Source: Pelodera strongyloides (taxonomy: Eukaryota > Nematoda > Chromadorea > Rhabditida > Rhabditidae). From it: a stretch of 64,000 nt of DNA. Within the stretch, counting starts at the first letter, position 1. Each line of letters begins with the position of its first letter. The stretch lies in the NCBI GenBank assembly GCA_036852015.1, contig JAANDG010000288.1, positions 1 to 64,000 of the forward strand. Reading direction: 5' to 3'. Under the pieces are notes generated by a model, which made no database searches, was not told the DNA's origin, and saw only the letters and a list, made by a program, of their open reading frames with translations. Below are positions 46,706 through 57,679 of the stretch, piece by piece. A program made the position numbers and the translations under genes.

Positions 46706-47469
46706 ATGACCCTCGTCGCAGTTGTAACAGGTATTTTTTTCCTGTTTTCCTTATGTAACGTTTAATAGCCATAGACAATGGAATATCCTATGTTATAATG
46801 TTATTCACACAATGCCATGCGCTGAGTGAGAACGAATCGCGCGGATGCGGCGTTGTGTTCGCGCACTCCTCGCACACATTGGCTGCAATACATTGTGCCT
46901 CGTTATAGCCAGCGCACAGATGTTGCGTCGCTACTCCATACATAGTTCACGATATTAAACTCGTAGAAAAAAATTGCATCAATTTGCTATGTGATCTTGA
47001 TTTTAATCAAATTTTTCACAATTGCAATCCATTGCATAGAGAATCGAAAAAATGTGCCGCTGGTGAGCCAGCCGAACTTGTGCGCCTTTCGCGAACCACC
47101 GGCCCTCTCCTCTACAACCTTGGAGCAAAATATTCGTCGCTTTAATTGTTTACTATTTTTAGGTGCTAGCTCCGGAATTGGCCAAGGAGCTGCCTTGCTC
47201 CTCGCTTCAAAGGGATATTCTCTTTCACTCAGTGGACGCAACGAGGAGGCCCTAAAAGAGACTAAGGCCCAGTGTCTGGCCCAGGGAGCTAAGGAGGACC
47301 AGGTGAGGTCGTTGTGTAATAGAGGCTGATAGAGCCTGCTATTCAATAGCCTTTCATCACCTCTGTTCAGGCGATGGGGTAGATCTCAAAATTTCTATAA
47401 TTATACCCCGAAATCAACAACCAAGAATCGTGTATTTTTATTTTATTTATTTATTAAATGCACCAAAAG

Positions 47470-47503
<34 letters not shown>

Positions 47504-50020
47504 AATAAATAATACCAATAATAAATAATACGCCCTGGTCAATACAGTGCTCAAAACATAAGCTTGTTGAAAAAATCGAATCATCATATGGTTCCATTGT
47601 GGAATCATTTCAGCTAAAAATTTAAGGTAATCTACGTTGTTGGTGATGTTACCAATGAAGAGGCGTGCAATCAACTGGTGAAGCAAACTGTGGACAAATT
47701 TGGGAAGATCGACACTTTGGTAAGGGTTTCTACTATTCTGTGTAGAAAATACAGTGAAAGAGAAAGAGTAAAAGAGAGAGAGAGAGAAACAGAGAGAGAG
47801 AGAGAGAGAGAAACAGAGAGAGAGAGAAACAGAGAGAGAGAAACAGAGAAAGACAGAGAGAGAGAGAGGATCACGTAATAACGACTACAATTTGCAGATC
47901 AATTCTGCCGGAATTCTTGTCAGCGGCCCATTTTTGGAGTCGTCCATTGATGATTACGATAGACAAATGAACGTCAATGTTAGGAGGTAAGTTTTGGAAG
48001 TCGCGTTACTATAAATAAGGCCTTTACTTGAAGTTCTAGACATCATGCCTGTAGTTTACCAGGGTGGGGGCGGCGAGCCGATTCCACCCATATGGCACGC
48101 CACAGATGCGCGAAATGCGCGCAATTCCAGTTGTCGCACTTGTGGCCATTTATGACACAGCTTGCCACATGTGAAATGCAACAATGTGCGACATTGTAGT
48201 TGGGCATTGCCTTATGCACGCTGCATTAACGCAATGTTTTATTGTTGTGCGCCTGTCGGATTTTAGCGTGGGACTGCGCTCGACCTCGATTGGAAACTTA
48301 TTATATAAAGGAGAAGAGTTTACTTTTTTGTTTGAAGCCGCGTGTGAACGCAACAAAGCCCATTCATCAAGATTTGCCCGCAGAAATGGAACATGCAAAA
48401 ACCTTTGCCTCCGGCGGGATTCGAACCCACCCGTTAGGTCTCTTCATCCGGCTGGTTACATATGATTTCTTTCTTCAGTTTGTTGATCCTCACTCGTCTC
48501 GTCCTCCCTCACATCATCAAACAAAAGGGTACTGTAGTGAATGTGAGCAGCATCACGGGACCTTGCCCGGTTGGTTTTCATACCATACCTAGCCTATACT
48601 TATTAAGGGTTTCTTTTACCGAAAAAGAAAAAAAATTGATGACGTCTTCCACTACATGCATGTTTTGTCAGATTAAACTTGTGAAGGCGCAGCCATATGC
48701 GCATAAAATAGGTTATATTGAATTGATAAGGCTTGAAAGGTGTGGTTTTACGCTTTTGAAAACTATAGTTCAAATGCTAATAACTTGATTTTCATTTATT
48801 TCATGGTATATTTTGTTTAGTTCCCGAATGTCGCCTATTACTGTATGTCAAAGGCCGCGGTCGATCAATTCACCAAATGTTTGGCACTGGAAATGGCACC
48901 GAATGGAGTACGAGTGAATGCAGTCAAGTAAATTACTTTAAAACGAAATACCGGGCGTTTTTTGAAACGCATTGCGTGCACCTGCTTTCTAATGCATCAT
49001 ATGCAAATGAGCAAAAAGTAGAATAAAAACTAGCCCCCAATTAGACCCCACATTGCATAAATGCATAGGAATGCAAGTACTTGAGATGCGTTTCAAAAAC
49101 CGGCCGCTACTTCGCTTTAAAGGGAATTACTACACTTCAATTTCAAACTGCCCTTGTGGTCGGGGACAACTGATAAGCGTGTAACTCATCAACAATTATA
49201 TTTTTCCAGTCCGGGTGTTATCATCACTGATGTGCACAAGCGATCTGGTATGGATGAGGAAACATACAAAGAGGTGGGTTCATAGCATTGATATATCGTC
49301 GACCGGCTTAAATTTATTCTCCAACTTTCCTGTGACAACGTCTGCATGGAAACCTGAACCCCGCTCACTTTGAACCAGATCCGGCACATATCGGGGTTTC
49401 TTGAAATCATTAATGGGGGTCTCGATGTATGGCAAAAATTGCTTCCAAGTATGGCTTTAATTACCGTAGATTGGCACTACACGAGGACAACTACAGTCCG
49501 CCAATAAATGGTCCCGCGGCAGATAGCCACATGACTATTTTTTCGAGCGTGCATAAACTGTGCATTTTCACCTCGTCTAGTATTATCAATGGTGCATTTT
49601 CTAACTTTCAAAGGTGTATGCACAATTTCAAAGGTGTATACACGAGATGCACAGTTGATACTTGGAAGCAAAATGCGTTGTTTTTGCCGTACATCGAGAC
49701 CCCATAAATGAATACAGTTTACGTTACGCTTTCACAGGAAGAGCTAGTCGCTAGACTGCCGCCTCCAAACTTCTCTCGATCTCATGAACAGAATTTCTGC
49801 TACAGTATTAGCATTACCCTGAATCAGATTAGAACGAACTAAATAAATATTCTAATTTCAGTTCTTGGTCAAATGCAATTCGACGCATGCCTTGGGTCGT
49901 CCGGGTACTGTAGATGAGGTTGCCAAGGCGATTTACTTCCTGGCCTCATCAGACAGCAGTTTCACCACAGGAGAACTGCTGAGAGTCGATGGAGGCAGAG
50001 GGATTATGCATCCTAGATAA
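46706..50020 (+). CDS. Classical short-chain dehydrogenase/reductase
   Basis: Eight exons in phase: 46706-46730, 47163-47302, 47627-47719, 47898-47986, 48479-48569, 48821-48927, 49210-49273 and 49862-50020, giving 255 residues, the normal length. TGASSGIG (residues 8-15) is the dinucleotide-binding motif, INSAG (87-91) replaces the usual NNAG, NVSS (about 136-139) supplies the catalytic Ser, and YCMSK (153-157) gives the Tyr and Lys of the active site. The Arg in LSLSGRNEE after strand 2 favours NADP(H). The end GELLRVDGGRGIMHPR is typical of the 3-oxoacyl-reductase-like branch. The substrate cannot be told from sequence. The exon 3 acceptor is TTTAAG, unusual for nematodes. AATAAA lies at 50128-50133. 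A SINE-like element ends just before exon 5. Confidence 0.93.
47460..47515. repeat. (TAA)n/(AAAT)n microsatellite
   Basis: Runs of aataataat and aaataaataaat in the second intron of the SDR gene. Confidence 0.85.
47757..47872. repeat. (GA)n-rich tract
   Basis: Interrupted GA repeats with gagaaacagaga spacers in an intron of the SDR gene; the open frames on both strands are artefacts. Confidence 0.95.
48298..48470 (-). mobile_element. tRNA-derived SINE-like element (copy 1)
   Basis: The minus strand reads from a tRNA-like head (aagagacctaacggg, then gggttcgaatcccgccgg as B-box) into a tail ending in actcttctcctttatataat. The same tail follows a tRNA-like head at 52229-52412. Intronic in the SDR gene, antisense. 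Confidence 0.65.
48938..49120. mobile_element. Family A inverted-repeat element (copy 7)
   Basis: Ends ttaaaacgaaataccgggcg and cggccgctacttcgctttaa; it shares the interior (gcccccaattagaccccac) with the copy at 54.4 kb. It begins ten bases after exon 6 of the SDR gene. Confidence 0.8.
49411..49707. mobile_element. Family D inverted-repeat element (copy 3)
   Basis: Ends atgggggtctcgatgtatgg and acatcgagaccccat; interior tagattggcactacacgagg. Its right half matches the half element at 32.76-32.87 kb. Intronic in the SDR gene. Confidence 0.8.
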
Positions 50021-50140
50021 GAGAGACGGAGAGAAGGAGAGAGGTAAGGATGTTGAAAACATAAAAGAGAGAGAAAGAGAAAAAGAACGAAAGGTGAGAA
50101 TGTTGAAAGAGTATGAAGAGTTTTTCAAATAAAATATGTA

Positions 50141-51058
50141 CTTATTTATCTTAATATGATCTTTGTTTAGTGCAAGTCAAGAATCTTCGTCGACTATCAG
50201 CGTGCAAACTCATATTTATTATTGAAATTTTCAAATGTTTTTTTTTCATGATTACGAGATGATAATAAATGATAATACTGATTCACTGTTATTAATTGAA
50301 CATCGTGTAATGTACGCACACAAAAACTGAACAGAGTACAAGTCACTGAGCCATTTGCAAAACAGTATGGGGACCTAGTGACAATTTTATTTTATTTTTC
50401 ATCAAACGGTATTCTGTAGTGTATTGCATTATAAGAAGTGACTAACTCCCATACAACCTACCGTAACCCAAATTCCAATTAATCGTCAACAATTCTAATG
50501 ACTCGCGTACCTATCAATTAGCGCAGGTGAAATACCGCTCGCTTTTAATTAATTTGGAGGATTTTCTGAATATTTTATCATGTGGATTTGGGGTATTTTT
50601 GGAATAAGTCCCGTGAACAGAAACTCATAGTTTCTCACTTTGCATTTATTTCCTTGTCAACACTTTGCACATTTCAAAATAGGAGTATAATATAAAGAAG
50701 AAGAGTTCACTTTTTTGTTTGTGTGTACGAAACGGACTTTACGTTTCAGGCGTTTGATATAAGTACCTTTTCACAACTCTTCAAAATAAGCGCAATTGAA
50801 TTTTATTACATAAACTTGGAAGATACGTCTCAGACGTTTCATATAAGCATGCGGTATGATAATTTTAGTAGGATCGCCTGAGTAGTCGCCTCAGGCGGCG
50901 ATAGCCATCTGGTAGGAGTATATTTGTTTTTATTTTGGTTCTCACAAACTGCCGCCGAAGTGTTAACTACTGTAAATTGTAAATTCTCACTCATTATTGA
51001 TTAGTGTCGTTCTAAAATAGAAATGATGTCAAGCGTTATTTTGTCTTCCATTTATTTC
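50141..51058. other. Intergenic, no gene seen
   Basis: AT-rich. Contains a partial copy of the SINE tail (50690-50750) and a short palindromic segment at 50868-50925 (tcgcctcaggcggcgatagc) that also occurs at about 20270-20300. Confidence 0.45.
50690..50750 (-). mobile_element. SINE-like tail fragment
   Basis: On the minus strand gtgaactcttcttctttat, preceded by acacaaacaaaaaa, matches the tail of the two longer copies at 48.3 and 52.2 kb. Confidence 0.5.
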
Positions 51059-51060
51059 AG
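51045..51060 (+). promoter_or_regulatory. Candidate spliced-leader acceptor for the bHLH gene
   Basis: CTTCCATTTATTTCAG ends at 51060, 86 bases before the start ATG, a strong acceptor with no donor in the short leader. Inference. Confidence 0.45.
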
Positions 51061-51146
51061 TAAATAAATAGTACACAACTTGTTGGATACAGCTATGAAT
51101 TTAATCAACCTGAATTGACGAAGTTGAACCAAAACAACTCGCAAAT

Positions 51147-53896
51147 ATGAAGTCAGCGGCCAAGGACGAATTTGTGATCAACAAACAAATAAACCCGGAA
51201 TTTGGTACTTTTTTCCCGTTTTTGAAGTTTCCAATAAAATATACCGTACCCAGGCCTCTGTAGTCATAGTCATAGTTTCGGTCGTAGTCATAGTCATATC
51301 ATAGTCATAGTTCTTTCCAAGAGTCTAATAAACATTTCAACATTTCAACATTTCGTATGTACTGTAGATATAGAAGGACAGTAAGACATGTGAACTCAAA
51401 AACGTATAAACTGAGCGAACAATTATAGCAGACAGCGAATTATCGGCGAGAACTGGCGAACATGGGCGCGATGAAAGGGAATCCTCAGATTCCTCTTCTA
51501 ATTCGTGGGAGAAAGCGCCGGCCGTTGTCGCAAAACGCAACGCCCGCGAGCGAACTCGCGTTCATACTGTAAATCAGGTGCGTTTTTGCTATCGATATTT
51601 AGCTTTGTTTTCATAGGCACAATTGACAGTAGCGTGGGCGAAGGCCACAGCTTGTTTTTATGTAATTTTTTTTGCGGCTATCAATGGTATTCTCCTGCTT
51701 TAATTGTACTATTAGCGCTACGAATCGGAACTTCAAAATTCGACCATGCAGATCGATAAATGAAAAAATTTCTTCAGGCATTTCTGGTCCTCAAATGTCA
51801 TCTTCCCTCTTTGAGAGCGAATACAAAACGAGTTTCGAAGCTCAGAATACTTCGTGCAGCCCTGAATTATATTCATACCCTATCCGATCTTGTCAAGGTC
51901 AGCATGGTTTTTTTCGAAGTTCAGAATGAAATTTATGAAATACTGAATGTTCAATTAATTTGAAACATTTTGTTTTCAAGAAAATGTACAGTATATTAGA
52001 ACTACACGATAATATTTTTTTATTTTTCATAGTATATATGCAGGTTTCGTGCAGAAATACGGTAGTATTGACAGAATCGCACCGAATTTTTGGGATATTT
52101 GGAAACCCCATAATCGAACCATTGTCGTTTCAGCACAGGTGGCCCCAGTACTTGGCGAATAATACGTATAGGATGTAATAACAGAATACACTCCAAACCC
52201 ACCTTTAATTCATAGCTCTTTTAAAATCTTATTATATAAAGGAGAAGAGTTTGTCACGGGTTTGTTTTTATGTGCACAACGAAATCCCTCCATAAAGAAA
52301 ATTCTTCGGTCGAAAGAGCATACAAAATCTTTGCCAATGGCGAGATTCGAACCCACAGCACCACAGAACCTCTCGCATCACGGCCCAACGCTCTACCGGT
52401 TAAGCTATGCTAGCTTATCATACGGGTAACCATCTGCTCTACATAGAGCACCTTCAATGGCAAATTTGCATGCTAGCATTAGTCGCGTGGAGATCCAAAC
52501 TGATTATTATACGTTTCCACAATCAGAGACGTGTGAATTTTAAGTGGCACGGAAGAGAAAGATACGAGAGTTAACTTTTTACATTTTAGCAATTCTTTTT
52601 TAAATAGGGAAACAATCGGCCGAAGGCCGATTCCTCCAGTCGGAGAAGAGCCCGTAGGGCTCTTCGAACGGCTGGTAACAAATAAATCTTTTACGCCAAA
52701 CGAGTGTGTACCTTTATTCAAGGGGGGGTTCAAATTTCATTTTCAAAGTGAGCCTATAACTTGTTCCGCAGGTTGCCCTGAGCATGGCGTCGAGTTCCAG
52801 CTGACAAATTATATAATCAGCGTTCCTTCCTTATACAATGCTCTTCCAGTCCCATGATGCATCGGCGGCTTTGAACGGAACAATTTATATCCCTCAAATC
52901 TCTGCTCCGCCCACAAATATGGCAATCAATAAACCAGGTGAGTAAAACATTTTGGTAATATACACTACTGTATATAGATTAAGAACTTGTATGATTGGCA
53001 ACAGTCAATCTGCACATATTTTTTCACATCACCGACATCACCCATCACCTTCTAAGGGCAGAGGCCCAGCATACATCGGTCACAGACCACGTCCCATCCC
53101 GCTTTAATAATTCTATTTATTTCAGTGCCATCTGCCAATGAAACGGCTTTCCATCCAGTTTATAGTGGGGCCTTGATGCCACCACTCGGAGAGTATCATA
53201 ATTACGCCGTCGCATACCCGGTAAGGCAAATTGTACCTTAAAGCAAAATACGGCCGGTTTTTGAAACACAATGAGTACACCAGCATTGTTATGCAGCTTA
53301 TGCAAATGAACATAAATTAGAATCCAAAATCGAACTAAATTCGAGTAACTTAGCATAAATACATAGGAATTCAGTAAACCGGCCGGTGTTTCTCTTTAAA
53401 AATATTAAACGTTATGGAAATTTAATTTACGCAGTACAACAAGTTTTGCCAACAACATTGGACATTTGATGCGGAACTTGTAGAAGTACTAATGTTGCAA
53501 CGTATTTATATCATTATGACTATATGTCCGATGATAAATTGTTCGACTTCCGTGCGCACGGAAATTTTGGTGAAACCGGCCTCTGCCCAACCACGAAAAC
53601 GTCCGAGCTACTAGCGTTCTATCCAACAATTCCGTGCGCACGGAAATTACGTGAGCACGTAAAGTTCCGTTCGCAAGTAAGGCTTACTTATGTATGGAAA
53701 GAGAGACTTGACTCGTGCGACCGGAAATGTTGGTGAAACCTTCCTCGAAGCAATAAACAAGATTTATTCTTACTTCCAGACTGGCGTAAATATGCCTATT
53801 CATTACCCAAACGGAATCCATTTCGGAACTTCTTCAACGGGAACAATACTATCTTCACAGCAACAACATATCAATTATAATTTTGCTCCACAATGA
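51147..53896 (+). CDS. bHLH transcription factor
   Basis: Seven exons in phase: 51147-51204, 51429-51577, 51778-51897, 52850-52937, 53126-53220, 53435-53479 and 53780-53896, giving 223 residues. A Ser/Glu-rich start precedes the basic region KRNARERTRVHTVNQ (about 55-69), which keeps the E-box-contacting Glu and the ERxR core. Helix 1, loop and helix 2 follow (AFLVLKCHLPSL ... KLRILRAALNYIHTLSDLV, to 108). RERTRVHT is shared with the ATOH8/Net type, so a class II tissue-specific factor that pairs with an E-protein is likely. The Tyr/Pro/His/Gln-rich C-terminal half has no known domain. An intron falls exactly between basic region and helix 1. The last four exons are joined by phase and composition only; the exon 3-4 junction is the weakest. 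Confidence 0.85.
51255..51325. repeat. Short tandem tagtca repeat
   Basis: Repeated gtcatagtcatagt units in the first intron of the bHLH gene. Confidence 0.8.
52229..52412 (-). mobile_element. tRNA-derived SINE-like element (copy 2)
   Basis: The minus strand starts with a tRNA-like head having a good A box (tagcttaaccggtagagcg) and B box (gggttcgaatctcgcc) about 45 nt apart, followed by a non-tRNA body and the tail actcttctcctttatataat shared with the copy at 48.3 kb. No coding capacity. Intronic in the bHLH gene. Confidence 0.7.
53238..53399. mobile_element. Family A inverted-repeat element (copy 8)
   Basis: Ends ttaaagcaaaatacggccgg and ccggccggtgtttctcttta; begins 18 bp after exon 5 of the bHLH gene. 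Confidence 0.75.
53549..53650. repeat. Two copies of a perfect short palindrome
   Basis: The self-complementary core ttccgtgcgcacggaa occurs twice about 80 bp apart in the last intron of the bHLH gene, with further ttccg/cggaa motifs around. Confidence 0.75.
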
Positions 53897-53912
53897 CTAC
53901 TGACTGATATTT

Positions 53913-54034
53913 TATGGGGTTTCCAAGTATGCTGAGTATTTTGGAACATCTTCTTATATATATGTTTCCTGCAGAAATAAGGTAGTATTGACAGAATCAC
54001 ACCGATTTGTTGAAATACTTGGAAACCATTATAT
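53913..54034. mobile_element. Inverted-repeat element related to 52.04-52.11 kb
   Basis: Ends atggggtttccaagtatgc and atacttggaaaccat; the interior ggtagtattgacagaatc is shared with a shorter stretch at 52037-52115. It begins 17 bp after the bHLH stop and so lies in its 3' untranslated region. Confidence 0.65.
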
Positions 54035-54376
54035 TAGAAACACAAAGAACCTAGAGTTCTTGAATGTGTTTATCATGTGCGAGATTTTCATTTTCTGCAC
54101 TTTTTACACATTAAAAAAAACGTTACTATATGACACGTTGATTTAATGCGGTCAGCTGTTGTTTTCAATTCTTTCCCTTCAAGATATACCTAATTTTGCC
54201 TAATTGCGGATTTGGAGTGGCAACATCACTGATGTATTGAAATTGAAAATAAATTGAAATTGAAAGCCTACGATTGATGACCTAAGTATCATATCATATC
54301 TTGACTCGTCGAATTGTAACTAAAAACGCTCCAAATCTTCATTTAGTTTTCTTCCTTTCACAATTAAAAAAATCCT

Positions 54377-54559
54377 TTAAAGCGAAATACCGGTCGGTTT
54401 TCGAAACGCATCGAGTACACCAACCGTCTTATGCAGCATATGCAAATGAGCATAATTTGGCATAAAAAATAGACCCCACTTAGACCCCACTTCGCATAAA
54501 TACATAAGAATGCAGTTGTCCACGATGCGTTTCAAAAGCCGGCCGGTATTTCGCTTTAA
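54377..54559. mobile_element. Family A inverted-repeat element (copy 9)
   Basis: Ends ttaaagcgaaataccggtcg and ccggccggtatttcgcttta; the best match to the copy at 48.9 kb. Confidence 0.85.
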
Positions 54560-56150
54560 TAATTATTAAAAGATTCAGTTGCAGAAATAATAATTAAGTT
54601 TTTACAACATTTTCTTCGTCTTTTCTTTTCTTTTGTCGTAAAACTATCCAAATAAAACATGAGATGGTTCAAATAGTTTAGCAGTGTAGTCTTGTAGTCT
54701 GCTGTAGTGTCCTTCATGGCTTGTGTAGTGTAGTGTAGTATCTAGTCATCAAATGGACGTTATGCTACAGTAGTTTGTGGTTTCAAAAACTACAAGCTTT
54801 GCTTCGGTGATGCAATGGTACTGTATTTCTGCTCACTCATTTCTCTCAGAACTAGAAGAACTTGTTATTGAAAATTGAAAACATGATTACATGATCATTA
54901 GTCAAAAGAAAAAAAAGCAACTGTGGATGGTCACTGTACTTTATATGTCAATTCATTTCGATTGCTCTCAGCATAGCACGAGGAAACCTTTTGGCGACGG
55001 TTCTCGTGTATATTTAACGACCACTTGGAGACCTAATGGACCATTTTTCTCGAAGTCCGACGGATAATGGATATGTAGTTTCTTAGTGGTTGCTAAGCAA
55101 ATGGTCAGTGACAAAATTCCAAAAAAAAAATTCAGCTGGAAACCATTTGGTGACTAGCTTCGTTCCGTTTTCCTCTGTAAAACTGACAAAGAAGTGTTAG
55201 AATCATCGAGCAGCAAAGTTTACTGACGAGGTCTGCATCTGGTGTCTGAAAGACTGCGAGACGCGTCATTACACTACAAAAAATTGGCGTCCAGAACCCA
55301 ACGGCGTGCAACTTTTTTTCCACGCCGCTGGCACGCCGTAACGTTGCCGCTTGTTTGCACGCCATAAAGTTGCCACTTGCACGCCGTACTCGCCTCAGGC
55401 ATTTGGCGTGCTAGTGGCGTAATAACGGCGGGTAAGTTGCGGGTAAGTTCCATGCCGCGTGCATTTTTGCACGCCAGCACGTTGCCAAATGGACTTTGCA
55501 CGCCGAAAGCACACCAACTTTCGTCAGTGACCCACCACATTGTGCAAAAACTAGCATTTAGAAAACCGGTAGAGTTGCTCCAATTATGTTGTTCGTAGAT
55601 CACAAGTTCAAATAAATATAGTTATTATTGTCTTGTGTCTGTGTTAATTCGAATTAGCACTCGTACAAGAGAAAGAGGCTTGTCATAGGCCTTCGCGCTC
55701 GTGCAAATTAACACGATATTTTTCCTTTCCTGCTCTTTGCTAGACAATCACTGAAGAATATTTCGACATTGATCTTTGAAATGACCAAGGATGAAAGTGT
55801 TAATGGTAAGGAAAAATATCGAAAACAACAGTTGTGTCTGTAAAAAATATTGGTCACCAACCATTTGGCAACCACTTGGTGACCAATTGTCGACGGTTTT
55901 TGAGAAAACATGCACCACAAGGTCGTAGTCTTATGCATCATGTATAGTTTGAATTGCCGTATATGTAACGCGAAATCATTGTTTGTACGGTTTATCTCAA
56001 ATTATCAGCTCAAGGGAAATATGTTCTGTTTGAAATTGCAACTATTTATGATGTTTGAAACATTTGCTTTGAAACTGTTCTGAATGGCACAGGAACGGGG
56101 TTCTCTATTATTTTTACTTTGCGAATGAAATTTCACACATTGGATGTCAA
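54560..56150. other. Repeat-rich intergenic region
   Basis: No gene seen. It holds two ggtgacca-type stretches (54985-55165, 55845-55915), a GC-rich family G block (55275-55530) and runs of gtagtgtagt. Confidence 0.5.
55275..55530. mobile_element. GC-rich repeat, family G (copy 2)
   Basis: Contains cccaacggcgtgcaac, cacgccgctggcacgccg and gttgccaaatggactttgca, matching inverted parts of 35335-35690. Confidence 0.65.
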
Positions 56151-56152
56151 TC

Positions 56153-56158
56153 TTTTAT
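56153..56158 (-). terminator. Candidate polyadenylation signal (AATAAA) for the neuropeptide gene
   Basis: AATAAA on the minus strand about 245 bases past the stop codon; no closer canonical signal was seen. Confidence 0.35.
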
Positions 56159-56403
56159 TGAATTACATTGGATGGAAATCATAAGAATACAAATAAAAAC
56201 ATGAGCTCGATTCACGCGTAAGTTTACAATACTATACAATAAACGCAGGTTGTAAGCTAAAACTTACGGGTTAGCCGTTGAACTTAAACATTGTACTGGA
56301 GCATTAGTCAGTTGTAAAATTGCACACTCAGCTTTCAGTCTATCTCTTACACAATTACTGATTTGAAAATATCATATTATTTCATCATCGCATGATCTTT
56401 CTC

Positions 56404-56993
56404 TTATCTTCCCCACGAAGACACAGCCATAAAAGTGTTTGGGTTATAAGGTGATCCCCATTCTGTGAATGCTCCGATGGGTTGTCCATTACCACCGTAG
56501 AAGTTGTAGACACGACGCTTTTGACGGGTTACTTCAGAACCTGAACTTGGTCTTGCAGTCTCAGCACTTCTCTTCTTTCGTCCCCAAATAGAGACTGGCA
56601 TAAAGGCCAGACTGTTCTTTGGAGCACCCCACAGCCGTCCACCATAGAACTGACGCTTCACTCGAGATGGAGAGTCTGCAAGTAAATGTATTAGTCCATC
56701 TTTAATCTTAGAACAAAACATATCAACTAACTACTGACCCCCACCGGTCCGAAATTGCTGTACGAAGACCACTGGCTCTAGTTGAGAGCCGCGTTATACT
56801 CAAAGACTGTAGAATGGAAACTCTTATAAGTTCAAGAAAATGTATAAGAACACCTAGGTGTTGTGTATGTTATTTGTAAGTTCTACAAAAAAAGATTACA
56901 ATAATTACCTTGTTCTGCTTGAGATGGGACTGGGGAAGTATTCAACTGAAGTACACAATTTAGTAGTACGATAGCTATGAGATTCATCTTCAT
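56404..56993 (-). CDS. Two-peptide W-amide neuropeptide precursor
   Basis: Two exons (56993-56909 and 56675-56404) join in phase to 118 residues. Residues 1-24 form a signal peptide (MNLIAIVLLNCVLQL core). KR (35-36) is followed by peptide 1 (37-59), which begins QFYGG and ends AFMPVSIW, then GRKKR (60-64), a Gly amide donor plus processing site. A Ser/Thr spacer ends in KRR (81-83). Peptide 2 (84-116) begins VYNFYGG, ends TFMAVSSW, and is followed by Gly-Arg and the stop. Mature products would be C-terminal tryptophan amides; peptide 1 could start with pyroglutamate. The two share WGxPxNxxxFMxVSxW. They do not match the W(x6)W-amide myoinhibitory pattern, and no known nematode family is recognised. 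A TATA-like box lies upstream. The architecture is clear; the receptor and role are unknown. Confidence 0.85.
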
Positions 56994-57084
56994 CTTGGAG
57001 AGGAGCAACCAAAGCCTTGCTTAGGGTACGGTAGATAGAATAGCCAGAAATATAACAAAGACACTTTCTTATAGTATCTGACTA

Positions 57085-57094
57085 CTTATATAGT
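57085..57094 (-). promoter_or_regulatory. TATA-like box for the neuropeptide gene
   Basis: The minus strand reads ACTATATAAG about 90-100 bases upstream of the start ATG, in a plausible position for a core promoter with a short leader. Confidence 0.45.
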
Positions 57095-57194
57095 CGTAAA
57101 CAGAATCATCTGGTTTGGTTAATTGACTACAAGGATGATAATTACGAAACGCTTTGTGCTCTATTAATAGTTTAGAGTTTGGGTTTAGCGAGGG

Positions 57195-57285
57195 AAGGAG
57201 GAGGAGGAGAGAGAGCGAGAGAGAGAGAGAGAGAGAAAGGGAGAGAGAGAAAGGGAGAGAGCGAGAGAGAGAGAGAAAGAAGGAG
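57195..57285. repeat. (GA)n microsatellite
   Basis: GA repeats with a few GGG interruptions between the neuropeptide gene and the next gene. Confidence 0.95.
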
Positions 57286-57679
57286 GCGATGGTGTCTGAG
57301 AGAGAAGGACACGACCGTACATTAAACGAAACTATGTTAAAGAGACAAACAAAAATAAATTAAAAATGCTATATTTGGAATAAATAGTGTGTTATTATTT
57401 TTCGAGAAATTTCGAATCACAGACGTGTGCAGCGGCATGAGAAAAATATTTGTTTGATGCATGCGCTACAAAACGTGTATCACAACACTACCTATTTCTT
57501 ATTATATTTTCTTCTTCGGTAGAACATCCGGTTTTTAAAGCTGTGGTCCCTCCCAAATGCCATATGCAAATGATTTGCTCACAACCGTCATATAAGTGAG
57601 AAAGCCAAAGACCCAGTAATTCAACAAAACTGATGTGACACTGTAAACTTGGCTTGCATACGCTTCAGCAAGCCTTCAT

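Noticed and set aside
48184..48592. Open frames with RDSNPPVRSLHPAGYI-like ends
   Set aside because: They translate the SINE-like element, including its tRNA B-box; the real coding sequence here is SDR exon 5 in another frame.
52773..52803. bHLH exon after a TTCCGCAG acceptor (VALSMASSSS then stop)
   Set aside because: It would end the protein at once; joining to 52850 keeps the frame through four further exons with coherent composition. Kept as an alternative isoform at most.
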